This document shows positions 1 to 5,733 of a stretch of DNA of 7,428 nucleotides, piece after piece. The stretch covers positions 1-7,428 of the forward strand of contig JABMMR010000145.1 of the NCBI GenBank assembly GCA_013205525.1, given 5' to 3'. Source of the stretch: Burkholderiales bacterium (GTDB lineage Bacteria > Pseudomonadota > Gammaproteobacteria > Burkholderiales > Burkholderiaceae_C). Position 1 is the first letter of the stretch; each line of letters starts with the position of its first letter. The notes under the pieces were generated by a model that did not search any database, was not told the DNA's origin, and saw only the letters and a program-made list of their open reading frames with translations. The translations under genes were made by a program, and so were the position numbers.

Positions 1-283
1 GCATGGACATAACAACCGGCCCCCCATGGCCTTGTAGCTCTAAAACATCTTCACCGGTGTAACTGTGTGGGCTTGGAAAAAATAAAGCTAAAACCTGATC
101 CAACACTTGCGCGTGCGCATCTTTTAACAAGATCAAATGCGCGCGTCTGGGTTCTAGCGTTTGTTGACAGAGTGCGTTGGCGAAATTTTGCAGACTCTTG
201 CCGCTGATGCGAAGCACACCCACCGCACCCTTGCCAGGTGCTGTGGCAATGGCGATGATGGGTGCATCGCGCTCGCTGAGCAT
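1..283 (-). CDS. mnmE: tRNA uridine-5-carboxymethylaminomethyl modification GTPase MnmE, N-terminal part (gene cut by window edge)
   Basis: Reading the minus strand from the ATG at 283 gives 94 codons that stay open to the left edge. The product begins MLSERDAPIIAIATAPGKGA, followed by VGVLRISG and, at about residues 74-91, SYTGEDVLELQGHGGPVV. These are the conserved N-terminal (TrmE-N, folate-binding) motifs of MnmE. From family knowledge, MnmE works with MnmG to install the cmnm5 group on the wobble uridine of certain tRNAs; its G domain and C-terminal cysteine would lie beyond the window. The start is 3 nt after the yidC stop, with no strong Shine-Dalgarno sequence, so translation is probably coupled to yidC. 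Family assignment is secure; only about a fifth of the usual ~450 residues is visible. Confidence 0.95.
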   Translation of the reverse strand, partial: MLSERDAPIIAIATAPGKGAVGVLRISGKSLQNFANALCQQTLEPRRAHLILLKDAHAQVLDQVLALFFPSPHSYTGEDVLELQGHGGPVVMSM

Positions 284-286
284 TGC

Positions 287-1984
287 TTAATTTATAACGC
301 CAAGCTGTTTGTTGATCATCCACTGTTGGGCAATCGACAAAATATTGTTGGACAACCAATACAGCACCAATCCGGATGGGAAAAAGAAAAACATCACGCT
401 AAAAGCCAAGGGCATCATCCACATCATCTTGGCTTGAATCGGGTCGGGTGGGGTGGGATTGAGCCAAGTCTGCACCAGCGAGGTTGCCGTCATCAAAATA
501 GGCAATAAACCGATGGGGACACCAAACCAAATACCAAATGCGGTGTCTGGTGCGGCCAAGTCATGTATCCATCCCACCCACGGCGCGTTGCGCATTTCAA
601 CTGAAGACAATAAGACCCAGTACAAAGCAATAAAAAATGGGATTTGTACCGCGATTGGCAAACACCCGCCCAAGGGATTGACTTTTTCCTCGCGGTAAAT
701 TTTCATCATCTCGGTTTGCATTTGCTGAGGGTTGTCTTTCAAGCGCTCGCGCATTTCCATGATTTTGGGGTTGATCGCTTTCATTTTCCCCATGCTTTTA
801 TAGGCTTGTGAGTTCAACCAATAAAAAGCGAGCTTGAGCAAAACCACCAAGGCAACAATCGACCAACCCCAGTTGCTAATGTATTTGTTTAACTCGTAGA
901 GCAACCAATACAGTGGCTTAGACAAAATCGTGAGAAATCCGTAGTCTTTCACCAACTCCAGGCCTGGGTAAATGTTTTCCAGTGTTTTCTCTTCTTGGGG
1001 CCCTACAAACAATTTCACTTGATGTGTTTGTTTGCTCTCATTGGCCTGTGCGGACAAGGGCACAACCATGCCAACTGAATAAAGGTTGTTGTCGATTTTT
1101 CTGGCATATAAGTCGCGCGGTTGTGCGTCGTCCATCAACCAAGCCGAGGCAAAGTAGTGCTGCACCATAGCCACATAGCCAAGATCGGATTTTTTTTCAA
1201 AATCGGCTTTGTCTTTTTCTATGTCTGAAAACTCAATTTTTTGGTATTTTTTTGCGTTCGTGTAAACCGCAGGCCCGGTGAAAGTAGAGTAAAAAGCAGA
1301 CTCTCCCTCGGGTTTATTGCCATCTCGCACAAGTTGAACATACACCTGGGGCGAAATACTTTGTCCCGACTGGTTGACGATCTCGTGTTGAACCAACAGC
1401 AGATAGCTGTTTTTGTTCACGGTGTAGGTTTTGATGAGCTTGACGCCACTCGAGAGGTCTGACTCAAAGCGCAAAAGCAAGCTGTCTTCGCCGTCCTTGA
1501 ATTTGGGAGGGCTTGTGAGGCGCATAAGCGTTTGATGGCTTGGCCAGCTAGCGCCTGCTGGAGCGCCGACCAAGCCGGTCTGCGCCAAATACATACGCTC
1601 CTTAGAGCTGTCCATCAGCAGCACATTGCTGCCTGGGTGATGCACATCTTTGTGCTTGAGTAACTCCACGCGCGTGAGACTTGCACCTCTGGTGTCAAAG
1701 CTCAATTTCAAAACATCGGTTTGAACTTCTACGATTTCACTGGCCAAGGACGTTGTGTTCGTGGCGCGCTCGGTGGGCAAACCTGACAGCACATCGCCTG
1801 CCGCAGGGCTTGGGGTGGCGCTGGGTGTGGGGCTGGGCGCAGGCGTGGCCGCTGTCACCGCAGGTGGAGTGGCGCTTGGGAAAAAAGTGGGGCGGTTGCC
1901 GTTATGCAATTGCCACTGGTCCCACAACATGACCAATGAAAACCCAAAAACAACCCAAAGAATGGTGCGGCGAATATCGTTCAT
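287..1984 (-). CDS. yidC: Membrane protein insertase YidC (Oxa1/Alb3 family)
   Basis: This 565-residue product has the Gram-negative YidC layout. An N-terminal membrane anchor (about 8-22) is followed by a Pro/Ala/Ser/Thr-rich linker (about 38-63), a large periplasmic beta-sandwich domain (about 80-345), and then the conserved Oxa1-like core with membrane segments near 373-391, 442-461, 482-502 and 523-552. The cytoplasmic loop 393-440 (SMGKMKAINPKIMEMRERLK, ending NPLGGCLP) and PSGLVLYWLSNN (536-547) are family signatures. YidC inserts and folds inner-membrane proteins, alone or with SecYEG. The hydrophilic-groove position held by Arg366 in E. coli appears to be Lys384 here. The ATG overlaps the yidD stop by 4 nt (ATGA), which fixes the start and suggests coupling; mnmE follows 3 nt downstream. 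Length and motifs look intact. Confidence 0.98.
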   Translation of the reverse strand: MNDIRRTILWVVFGFSLVMLWDQWQLHNGNRPTFFPSATPPAVTAATPAPSPTPSATPSPAAGDVLSGLPTERATNTTSLASEIVEVQTDVLKLSFDTRGASLTRVELLKHKDVHHPGSNVLLMDSSKERMYLAQTGLVGAPAGASWPSHQTLMRLTSPPKFKDGEDSLLLRFESDLSSGVKLIKTYTVNKNSYLLLVQHEIVNQSGQSISPQVYVQLVRDGNKPEGESAFYSTFTGPAVYTNAKKYQKIEFSDIEKDKADFEKKSDLGYVAMVQHYFASAWLMDDAQPRDLYARKIDNNLYSVGMVVPLSAQANESKQTHQVKLFVGPQEEKTLENIYPGLELVKDYGFLTILSKPLYWLLYELNKYISNWGWSIVALVVLLKLAFYWLNSQAYKSMGKMKAINPKIMEMRERLKDNPQQMQTEMMKIYREEKVNPLGGCLPIAVQIPFFIALYWVLLSSVEMRNAPWVGWIHDLAAPDTAFGIWFGVPIGLLPILMTATSLVQTWLNPTPPDPIQAKMMWMMPLAFSVMFFFFPSGLVLYWLSNNILSIAQQWMINKQLGVIN

Positions 1985-2262
1985 GGTGAGTCTGCAATCG
2001 AGGTCGAAGAGGTGGATAAAGAAGTGCTTTGGCCGCTCACAGAGGGGGGCACGGGAACGGGGTCATAGCCCCCGTCACACCAGGGGTGGCAACGACTTAA
2101 GCGGCGCAGCGTTAGAAAACTTCCCTTGGCCGCGCCGTGATGGTGTAGAGCGTCCAAGGCATAGGCTGAACAGCTTGGCATGAATCGACAAGCAGACCCC
2201 AGCCAAGGGCTGAGCATGAGACGATAGCCTTTGACCAGCAAAACCAACATTCGCTGCATCAT
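1981..2262 (-). CDS. yidD: Membrane protein insertion efficiency factor YidD
   Basis: This 93-residue product contains the YidD signature: a hydrophobic, basic N-terminus (about 5-22), then SACRFMPSCSAYALDAL (23-39) and RCHPWCDGGYDPVP (57-70), with cysteines at 25, 31, 58 and 62. YidD is a small membrane-associated protein thought to help YidC-dependent insertion, which fits its position directly before yidC. Its ATG overlaps the rnpA stop (ATGA) and its stop overlaps the yidC start in the same way. A second ATG immediately follows the first, so the start could be one codon later. The last ~20 residues are Ser/Thr-rich and add no recognisable domain; such tails vary within the family. Confidence 0.95.
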   Translation of the reverse strand: MMQRMLVLLVKGYRLMLSPWLGSACRFMPSCSAYALDALHHHGAAKGSFLTLRRLSRCHPWCDGGYDPVPVPPSVSGQSTSLSTSSTSIADSP

Positions 2263-2618
2263 GGCGCAACCATATGTTGCAGCAGTTGATTCAATTCGGT
2301 TCTGACCGCGATGCGTAAGCGCAGCGAGCTTGCGCTGATAAAACTTTGCTTATCGAAGCTTTTTCGCAATCGAATCACTCGGTCTGCATCAGGTAGGTGC
2401 GCCCATTGTTCTGGGCCTAATGCATAAATTTGCCGCTTGATGAGGTTGCGCGTCACAGCTTTGCTGGCCCAGCGCTTGGGGACCACTGCGCCAATGCGGC
2501 TGGCTGTCGTGCTATTTTGCTGATGCAAGGCGAAATGCGAGGTACGCGCAACAATGCCCGCGGCCATCACAGCATCAAAATCGGCGCGCAATGTCAGTTT
2601 GTCCACGAGACGAAACAA
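2259..2618 (-). CDS. rnpA: Ribonuclease P protein component RnpA
   Basis: This 119-residue basic protein has the RNase P protein signature KRWASKAVTRNLIKRQIY at 48-65 (the RNR motif contacting RNase P RNA), preceded by the N-terminal phenylalanine strand (FDAVMAAG, VARTSHFALH) and followed by RLRKSFDK. With RnpB RNA it removes 5' leaders from pre-tRNAs. The start is uncertain. No ATG fits: the frame is open back to the rpmH stop, TTG at 2618 gives 119 residues, and GTG at 2606 gives 115 residues beginning MDKLTLRADF, which resembles many homologues. Neither has a convincing ribosome-binding site. The gene lies 27 nt after rpmH and overlaps yidD by 4 nt. The family assignment is firm. Confidence 0.95.
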   Translation of the reverse strand: MFRLVDKLTLRADFDAVMAAGIVARTSHFALHQQNSTTASRIGAVVPKRWASKAVTRNLIKRQIYALGPEQWAHLPDADRVIRLRKSFDKQSFISASSLRLRIAVRTELNQLLQHMVAP

Positions 2619-2636
2619 GTGGCGCTGTAACCAAGC

Positions 2637-2650
2637 AACAAGCGCTTAAA
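2637..2650 (+). repeat. Direct repeat copy 1 (AACAAGCGCTTAAA)
   Basis: This exact 14-mer recurs at 2928-2941. The copy here covers the rpmH stop and the start of the rpmH-rnpA gap. It contains the palindromic octamer AAGCGCTT, which appears again at 2656-2663. Confidence 0.5.
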
Positions 2651-2663
2651 CAGCTAAGCGCTT
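2640..2663 (-). repeat. Inverted repeat across the rpmH stop codon (possible attenuator or RNA processing site)
   Basis: The arms AAGCGCTTA (2640-2648) and TAAGCGCTT (2655-2663) are perfect 9-bp complements with a 6-nt loop. In the minus-strand transcript the hairpin takes in the last six codons of rpmH, including its stop, just ahead of rnpA. It is not followed by a run of T in the transcribed direction, so it is not a standard intrinsic terminator. Each arm contains the self-complementary octamer AAGCGCTT, so other pairings are possible. The repeat is seen directly; a regulatory role is inference. Confidence 0.5.
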
Positions 2664-2780
2664 GCGGCCTTTGGCACGACGCGCATTGATCACAGCGCGT
2701 CCTCCGCGGGTTTTCATGCGCACCAAAAAGCCATGGGTGCGCGCGCGGCGGGTTTTAGAAGGTTGGTAGGTGCGTTTCAT
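2646..2780 (-). CDS. rpmH: 50S ribosomal protein L34
   Basis: The minus strand from the ATG at 2780 encodes 44 residues, beginning [18 protein letters not shown] and ending [11 protein letters not shown]. This is the complete, almost invariant sequence and length of bacterial L34, a highly basic protein of the large ribosomal subunit. It is the first gene of the leftward operon and the first gene on this side of the origin. No strong Shine-Dalgarno sequence is visible upstream. Its last codons (Lys40-Arg41-Leu42) and stop codon fall within an inverted repeat described separately. Confidence 0.98.
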   Translation of the reverse strand: MKRTYQPSKTRRARTHGFLVRMKTRGGRAVINARRAKGRKRLAV

Positions 2781-2813
2781 TTGAAGTCACTAAATGCGTC
2801 GAAGAAACCTTGC

Positions 2814-2842
2814 ATTATCCCTCAACTCAAGGTCTTCACCAA
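2814..2842 (-). promoter_or_regulatory. Candidate sigma-70 promoter for the rpmH operon
   Basis: Read on the minus strand, TTGGTG (2842-2837) and GATAAT (2819-2814) are 17 nt apart. The -10 matches 5 of 6 consensus bases, the -35 only 3 of 6. Transcription would start near 2807, giving a leader of about 27 nt before rpmH. Position and spacing are good, but the weak -35 leaves this as a candidate. Confidence 0.4.
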
Positions 2843-2899
2843 GCTTTCTTCATGTAAAGCAAGAAGAAGTTGAGGATTAGCTATTTATTTTTTCTCGCC

Positions 2900-2908
2900 T
2901 GTGGATAA
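2900..2908 (-). promoter_or_regulatory. DnaA box (perfect)
   Basis: TGTGGATAA is the exact complement of the consensus box TTATCCACA. It sits between two A/T runs in the rpmH-dnaA gap. Confidence 0.8.
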
Positions 2909-2912
2909 ATTT

Positions 2913-2943
2913 TTGATAAAGCGGCTTAACAAGCGCTTAAAAT
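2913..2943 (+). promoter_or_regulatory. Candidate dnaA promoter
   Basis: TTGATA (2913-2918) and TAAAAT (2938-2943) each match 5 of 6 sigma-70 consensus bases, but the 19-nt spacing is longer than optimal. Transcription would start near 2950, inside the DnaA box 2949-2957, leaving a leader of about 20 nt before the TTG start. That arrangement would suit repression by DnaA itself. The hexamers are seen directly; promoter activity is inferred. Confidence 0.35.
2928..2941 (+). repeat. Direct repeat copy 2 (AACAAGCGCTTAAA)
   Basis: This is the second exact copy of the 14-mer at 2637-2650, located between the two perfect DnaA boxes and overlapping the candidate dnaA -10 region. Its significance is unknown. 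Confidence 0.5.
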
Positions 2944-2948
2944 ATTTG

Positions 2949-2957
2949 TTATCCACA
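2949..2957 (+). promoter_or_regulatory. DnaA box (perfect), just upstream of dnaA
   Basis: TTATCCACA is an exact consensus match 13 nt before the dnaA start codon. It may act both in origin binding and in autoregulation of dnaA. Confidence 0.8.
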
Positions 2958-2970
2958 CATTGGTTAAAGA

Positions 2971-4383
2971 TTGAATACGCCACCGCCTCCACAGACCACA
3001 CAAGCCGCTTTGCCCGATGCCGGTCATGCGCTGTGGCAGGCTTGCGTGGACCAATTGGCGCAAGAATTGCCCGAACAACAATTCAATACTTGGATAAAAC
3101 CGCTGAATGCCAGCTTATCCGAAGATTTCTCCCGCATCCATATCGAAGTGGCCAATCGTTTCAAATTGGATTGGATCCGCGCCCAATACGCAGGTCGTCT
3201 GTCTGCGCTTTTGCAGCAAATCTATGGCCAACCTATACAAATTGATTTTTTGCTTGCCACCAAAGAAATGCCGCTGCGCGTGGCCGCGCCCCGCGTTCTG
3301 ATGGAGCCCGAGGATTTGGGCGTATCGGCAGGTTCAGTCAGCGATTCGGTCACCAACGGTTTTAAAAACCGAATCAACACCAGTCTTTGTTTTGATAATT
3401 TGGTTGAAGGCACCGCCAACCGCATGGCACGCGCCGCAGCTATGCATGTGGCGAATGTGCCAGGACAACTTTACAACCCTTTGTTTATTTATGGTGGCGT
3501 GGGCTTGGGCAAAACTCATTTGATGCATGCGGTGGGCAATCAATTGCTGCTGAATCGCCCAGACGCCAAGGTTTTGTATATACATGCTGAGCAGTTTGTG
3601 TCTGATGTTGTCAAGGCCTATCAGCGCAAAACATTTGATGAATTCAAGCACTATTACCACTCCTTAGATTTGTTGCTGATCGACGATGTGCAGTTTTTTG
3701 CCAATAAAGACCGCACACAAGAAGAGTTTTTCAACGCTTTTGAGGCATTGCTAACCAAAAAGTCGCATATCGTCATGACCAGCGATACCTATCCCAAGGG
3801 CTTAGCTGATATCCATGAGCGTTTGATTTCGCGATTTGATTCTGGTTTGACAGTTGCCATAGAACCGCCCGAGCTTGAAATGCGTGTGGCTATTTTGATT
3901 GCCAAAGCTCGCAGCGAAGGGGCCGACATGCCCGAAGAAGTTGCTTTTTTCGTGGCGAAAAATGTGCGCTCCAATGTACGTGAATTAGAAGGCGCTTTGC
4001 GCAAAATTTTGGCGTACTCACGGTTTAACCAAAAAGAAGTTTCAATTCAACTCGCCAGAGACGCACTGCGTGACCTTTTGTCTATTCAAAATCGTCAAAT
4101 TTCAGTTGAAAACATACAAAAAACCGTGGCAGACTATTACAAGATCAAAGTGGCGGACATGTATTCCAAAAAACGCCCCGCCTCCATCGCCAGACCACGT
4201 CAAATTGCCATGTATTTAGCCAAAGAACTCACCCAAAAAAGCTTGCCCGAAATAGGTGAATTGTTTGGTGGACGCGACCACACCACGGTTTTACATGCGG
4301 TTAGAAAAATTTCAGGTGAACGACAAACATTGAGTGAGCTCAATCAGCAGCTGCATGTACTTGAACAAACCCTGAAAGGATAA
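2971..4383 (+). CDS. dnaA: Chromosomal replication initiator protein DnaA
   Basis: This 470-residue product has all four DnaA domains. Domain I spans about 19-95 ([20 protein letters not shown], then NTWIKPL) and is followed by a short linker. The AAA+ domain has Walker [10 protein letters not shown] (175-183), Walker B LLLIDD (234-239), sensor 1 [10 protein letters not shown] (267-276), box [12 protein letters not shown] with the likely arginine finger Arg288, and sensor 2 NVRELEGAL (335-343). The C-terminal DNA-binding domain carries RPRQIAMYL (408-416) and the signature GRDHTTVLH (434-442). DnaA-ATP binds DnaA boxes and opens the origin. The start is TTG: a TAA lies in frame two codons upstream, no ATG is in frame early in the gene, and the next candidate is TTG at 3010. 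Only a weak ribosome-binding site is visible. A DnaA box 13 nt upstream suggests autoregulation. Confidence 0.97.
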   Translation: MNTPPPPQTTQAALPDAGHALWQACVDQLAQELPEQQFNTWIKPLNASLSEDFSRIHIEVANRFKLDWIRAQYAGRLSALLQQIYGQPIQIDFLLATKEMPLRVAAPRVLMEPEDLGVSAGSVSDSVTNGFKNRINTSLCFDNLVEGTANRMARAAAMHVANVPGQLYNPLFIYGGVGLGKTHLMHAVGNQLLLNRPDAKVLYIHAEQFVSDVVKAYQRKTFDEFKHYYHSLDLLLIDDVQFFANKDRTQEEFFNAFEALLTKKSHIVMTSDTYPKGLADIHERLISRFDSGLTVAIEPPELEMRVAILIAKARSEGADMPEEVAFFVAKNVRSNVRELEGALRKILAYSRFNQKEVSIQLARDALRDLLSIQNRQISVENIQKTVADYYKIKVADMYSKKRPASIARPRQIAMYLAKELTQKSLPEIGELFGGRDHTTVLHAVRKISGERQTLSELNQQLHVLEQTLKG

Positions 4384-4436
4384 AACCAATGGCTTATCTT
4401 GCAAACCCTGTGCACAGTTTTCGCATAAACCTCGGG

Positions 4437-4445
4437 TTATCCACA
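4437..4445 (+). promoter_or_regulatory. DnaA box (perfect) between dnaA and dnaN
   Basis: TTATCCACA is an exact consensus match, 54 bp after the dnaA stop, flanked by short inverted repeats. Confidence 0.75.
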
Positions 4446-4520
4446 GGCCAAGTCAGATTTGGAAAGTTATCCCCTTTTGACTTAGCCGCTGCAGCCTTGT
4501 TTCTCACATGGTTTGAAGGT

Positions 4521-4533
4521 CATCAAGTTGTTG
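4521..4533 (+). promoter_or_regulatory. IHF-like site
   Basis: The sequence CATCAAGTTGTTG fits the E. coli IHF consensus WATCAANNNNTTR except at the first position. It lies between the perfect DnaA box at 4437 and the inverted repeat at 4542. The consensus is short and degenerate, so this is only a candidate. Confidence 0.25.
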
Positions 4534-4541
4534 AAATAAAG

Positions 4542-4562
4542 GTGGAAAATACGGTTTTCCAC
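4542..4562. repeat. Inverted repeat with opposed DnaA-box-like arms upstream of dnaN
   Basis: The perfect 8-bp arms GTGGAAAA (4542-4549) and TTTTCCAC (4555-4562) flank the 5-bp centre TACGG. The right arm lies in TTTTCCACA, one mismatch from a DnaA box; the left arm resembles the reverse orientation with one more mismatch. No T-run follows, so it is a poor intrinsic terminator for dnaA. It could be a pair of weak DnaA sites or a transcript hairpin in the dnaN leader. Confidence 0.5.
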
Positions 4563-4615
4563 AGATGAAGCCGTCCCTTATCTACTACAACTATTGATAT
4601 ATAAAGATTTTAAAG

Positions 4616-4622
4616 AAGAGGA
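4616..4622 (+). promoter_or_regulatory. Ribosome-binding site of dnaN
   Basis: AAGAGGA ends 4 nt before the ATG at 4627. It favours this ATG over the in-frame TTG at 4594, which would add 11 residues not typical of the family. Confidence 0.7.
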
Positions 4623-4626
4623 TGAC

Positions 4627-5733
4627 ATGATTGTTTTGAAAGCGAGTCAAGAAAATATAGTTGCTGCTTTGCAATCGGTGGTAGGTATTGTGGAGAGGCG
4701 TCACACCTTGCCTATTTTGGCCAATGTGATGATTCAAAAAACGCCCCATGCGATTCAACTGACCAGCAGTGATTTAGAGATTCAAATTCGCACCGAAGCC
4801 GATTTAGGTGGCGACAATTCAAACTTCACGACCACCGTGGGTGCGCGTAAATTGATGGATATTTTGCGCTCCATGCCAAACGATCAAATGGTCAGTTTGG
4901 AGTCTCAGCAAAACAAACTGATTCTCAAAAGTGGCAAGAGTCGTTTTACTTTGCAAACCTTGCCAGCGGAAGATTTTCCGTTGGTCCAAGAGTCCGTCAA
5001 CTTTGGACCCATGTTCAGTATTCCGCAAAAGACTTTGAAAGAGCTGTTGCATCAGGTGTCTTTTGCCATGGCGGTTCACGATATACGCTATTACTTGAAC
5101 GGTATTTTGTTTGTGGCAGAAGGCAAGCAACTTAGTTTGGTCGCTACTGACGGTCACCGCTTGGCCTACACCTCAGCCACATTGGAAGTGGAAGTGCCTA
5201 AGCAAGAAGTTATTTTGCCGCGCAAAACCGTACTCGAATTGCTGCGTTTACTCAGCGACAAAGAGGGCATGATTGACATGCAATTTGCCAACAACCAAGC
5301 CAAGTTCAAGTTTGAAGGCAAAGAATTTGTGACTAAGTTGGTCGAAGGTAAGTTCCCTGATTACAACCGCGTTATTCCTAAAAACCATAAAAATGCAGTC
5401 ACCTTAGGCCGAGTGAGTTTACTCAACACCTTGCAAAGAACCGCCATTTTGACCAGTGATAAGTTCAAAGGTGTTCGCATCAATTTAGACACCGGCATGT
5501 TGCGTGTGGCGGCCAGCAACGCCGAGCAAGAAGAAGCTATAGACGAAATTGAAATCGACTATGTGGGCGACAGCATAGAAATCGGTTTTAACGTGACTTA
5601 TTTAATCGATGTACTTACCAATATGTCGCAAGACATGGTTCGCATGGATTTGGCCGACTCCAACAGTTCGGTATTGGTCACTATGGCTGAAAATCCTAGT
5701 TTCAAGTACGTTGTTATGCCCATGCGCATTTAA
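4627..5733 (+). CDS. dnaN: DNA polymerase III subunit beta (sliding clamp)
   Basis: The 368-residue product matches the usual clamp length (E. coli 366). It begins MIVLKASQENIVAALQSVVG and contains ERRHTLPILANVMI (23-36), SRFTLQTLPAEDFP (105-118), LVATDGHRLAYTS (171-183), EGKFPDYNRVIP (240-251) and the C-terminal YVVMPMRI (361-368). The three repeated clamp domains cover about 1-125, 126-248 and 249-368. As a ring dimer it tethers polymerase III and other partners to DNA; the ATDGHRL segment and C-terminus help form the partner-binding pocket. The start at 4627 is chosen from the AGAGGA site and the family N-terminus. It lies 243 bp after dnaA, and gyrB follows after 43 bp. Confidence 0.98.
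   Translation: MIVLKASQENIVAALQSVVGIVERRHTLPILANVMIQKTPHAIQLTSSDLEIQIRTEADLGGDNSNFTTTVGARKLMDILRSMPNDQMVSLESQQNKLILKSGKSRFTLQTLPAEDFPLVQESVNFGPMFSIPQKTLKELLHQVSFAMAVHDIRYYLNGILFVAEGKQLSLVATDGHRLAYTSATLEVEVPKQEVILPRKTVLELLRLLSDKEGMIDMQFANNQAKFKFEGKEFVTKLVEGKFPDYNRVIPKNHKNAVTLGRVSLLNTLQRTAILTSDKFKGVRINLDTGMLRVAASNAEQEEAIDEIEIDYVGDSIEIGFNVTYLIDVLTNMSQDMVRMDLADSNSSVLVTMAENPSFKYVVMPMRI

Larger units (their letters stand above)
2781..2970. other. Putative oriC segment: divergent rpmH-dnaA intergenic region
   Basis: This 190-bp gene-free stretch separates the leftward rpmH operon from rightward dnaA. It has two perfect DnaA boxes in opposite orientation (2900-2908 and 2949-2957), a degenerate box TTTTGATAA (2911-2919) 11 bp from the first, and pure A/T runs at 2882-2893, 2905-2914 and 2937-2947 that could serve as an unwinding element. 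An 8-bp inverted repeat (CCTCAACT 2820-2827, AGTTGAGG 2868-2875) lies on the rpmH side. The gene order and the switch of coding strand here are typical of bacterial origins. Two perfect boxes are few for a complete origin, so the dnaA-dnaN gap may contribute. Confidence 0.7.
4384..4626. other. dnaA-dnaN intergenic region, candidate second origin segment
   Basis: This 243-bp gene-free gap has one perfect DnaA box (4437-4445), a one-mismatch box TTTTCCACA (4555-4563), and weaker two-mismatch sites TGTGCACAG (4409-4417), TTCGCATAA (4420-4428) and TTATCCCCT (4467-4475). It also has inverted repeats: CCTGTG/CACAGG (4407-4412/4442-4447), AAGTCA/TGACTT (4450-4455/4478-4483) and GTGGAAAA/TTTTCCAC (4542-4549/4555-4562). 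An AT-rich stretch (4592-4615) precedes dnaN and includes TATAAA (4600-4605), but no good -35 lies upstream, so I do not call a promoter. Many bacteria have origin elements here. I see no coding sequence. Confidence 0.6.

Noticed and set aside
1190..1197. Run of eight T (A8 in yidC mRNA) as a frameshift site
   Set aside because: It encodes Glu-Lys-Lys in a full-length intact yidC frame, and no alternative product or stimulating structure is evident.
1801..1870. Low-complexity GC-rich stretch as a tandem repeat element
   Set aside because: It is the Pro/Ala/Ser/Thr linker of YidC, a normal variable region of the family, with no regular repeat unit.
1755..2183. 142-codon plus-strand open frame opposite yidC/yidD
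   Set aside because: It lies antisense to two well-supported conserved genes and its translation shows no recognisable domain, so it is a shadow frame.
2815..2823. TTATCCCTC as a DnaA box
   Set aside because: It has three mismatches to TTATCCACA and is better explained as part of the candidate rpmH -10 region.
4594..4626. Longer dnaN starting at TTG 4594
   Set aside because: The added 11 residues do not resemble clamp N-termini, while ATG 4627 has a good ribosome-binding site and begins with the expected MIVLKA.
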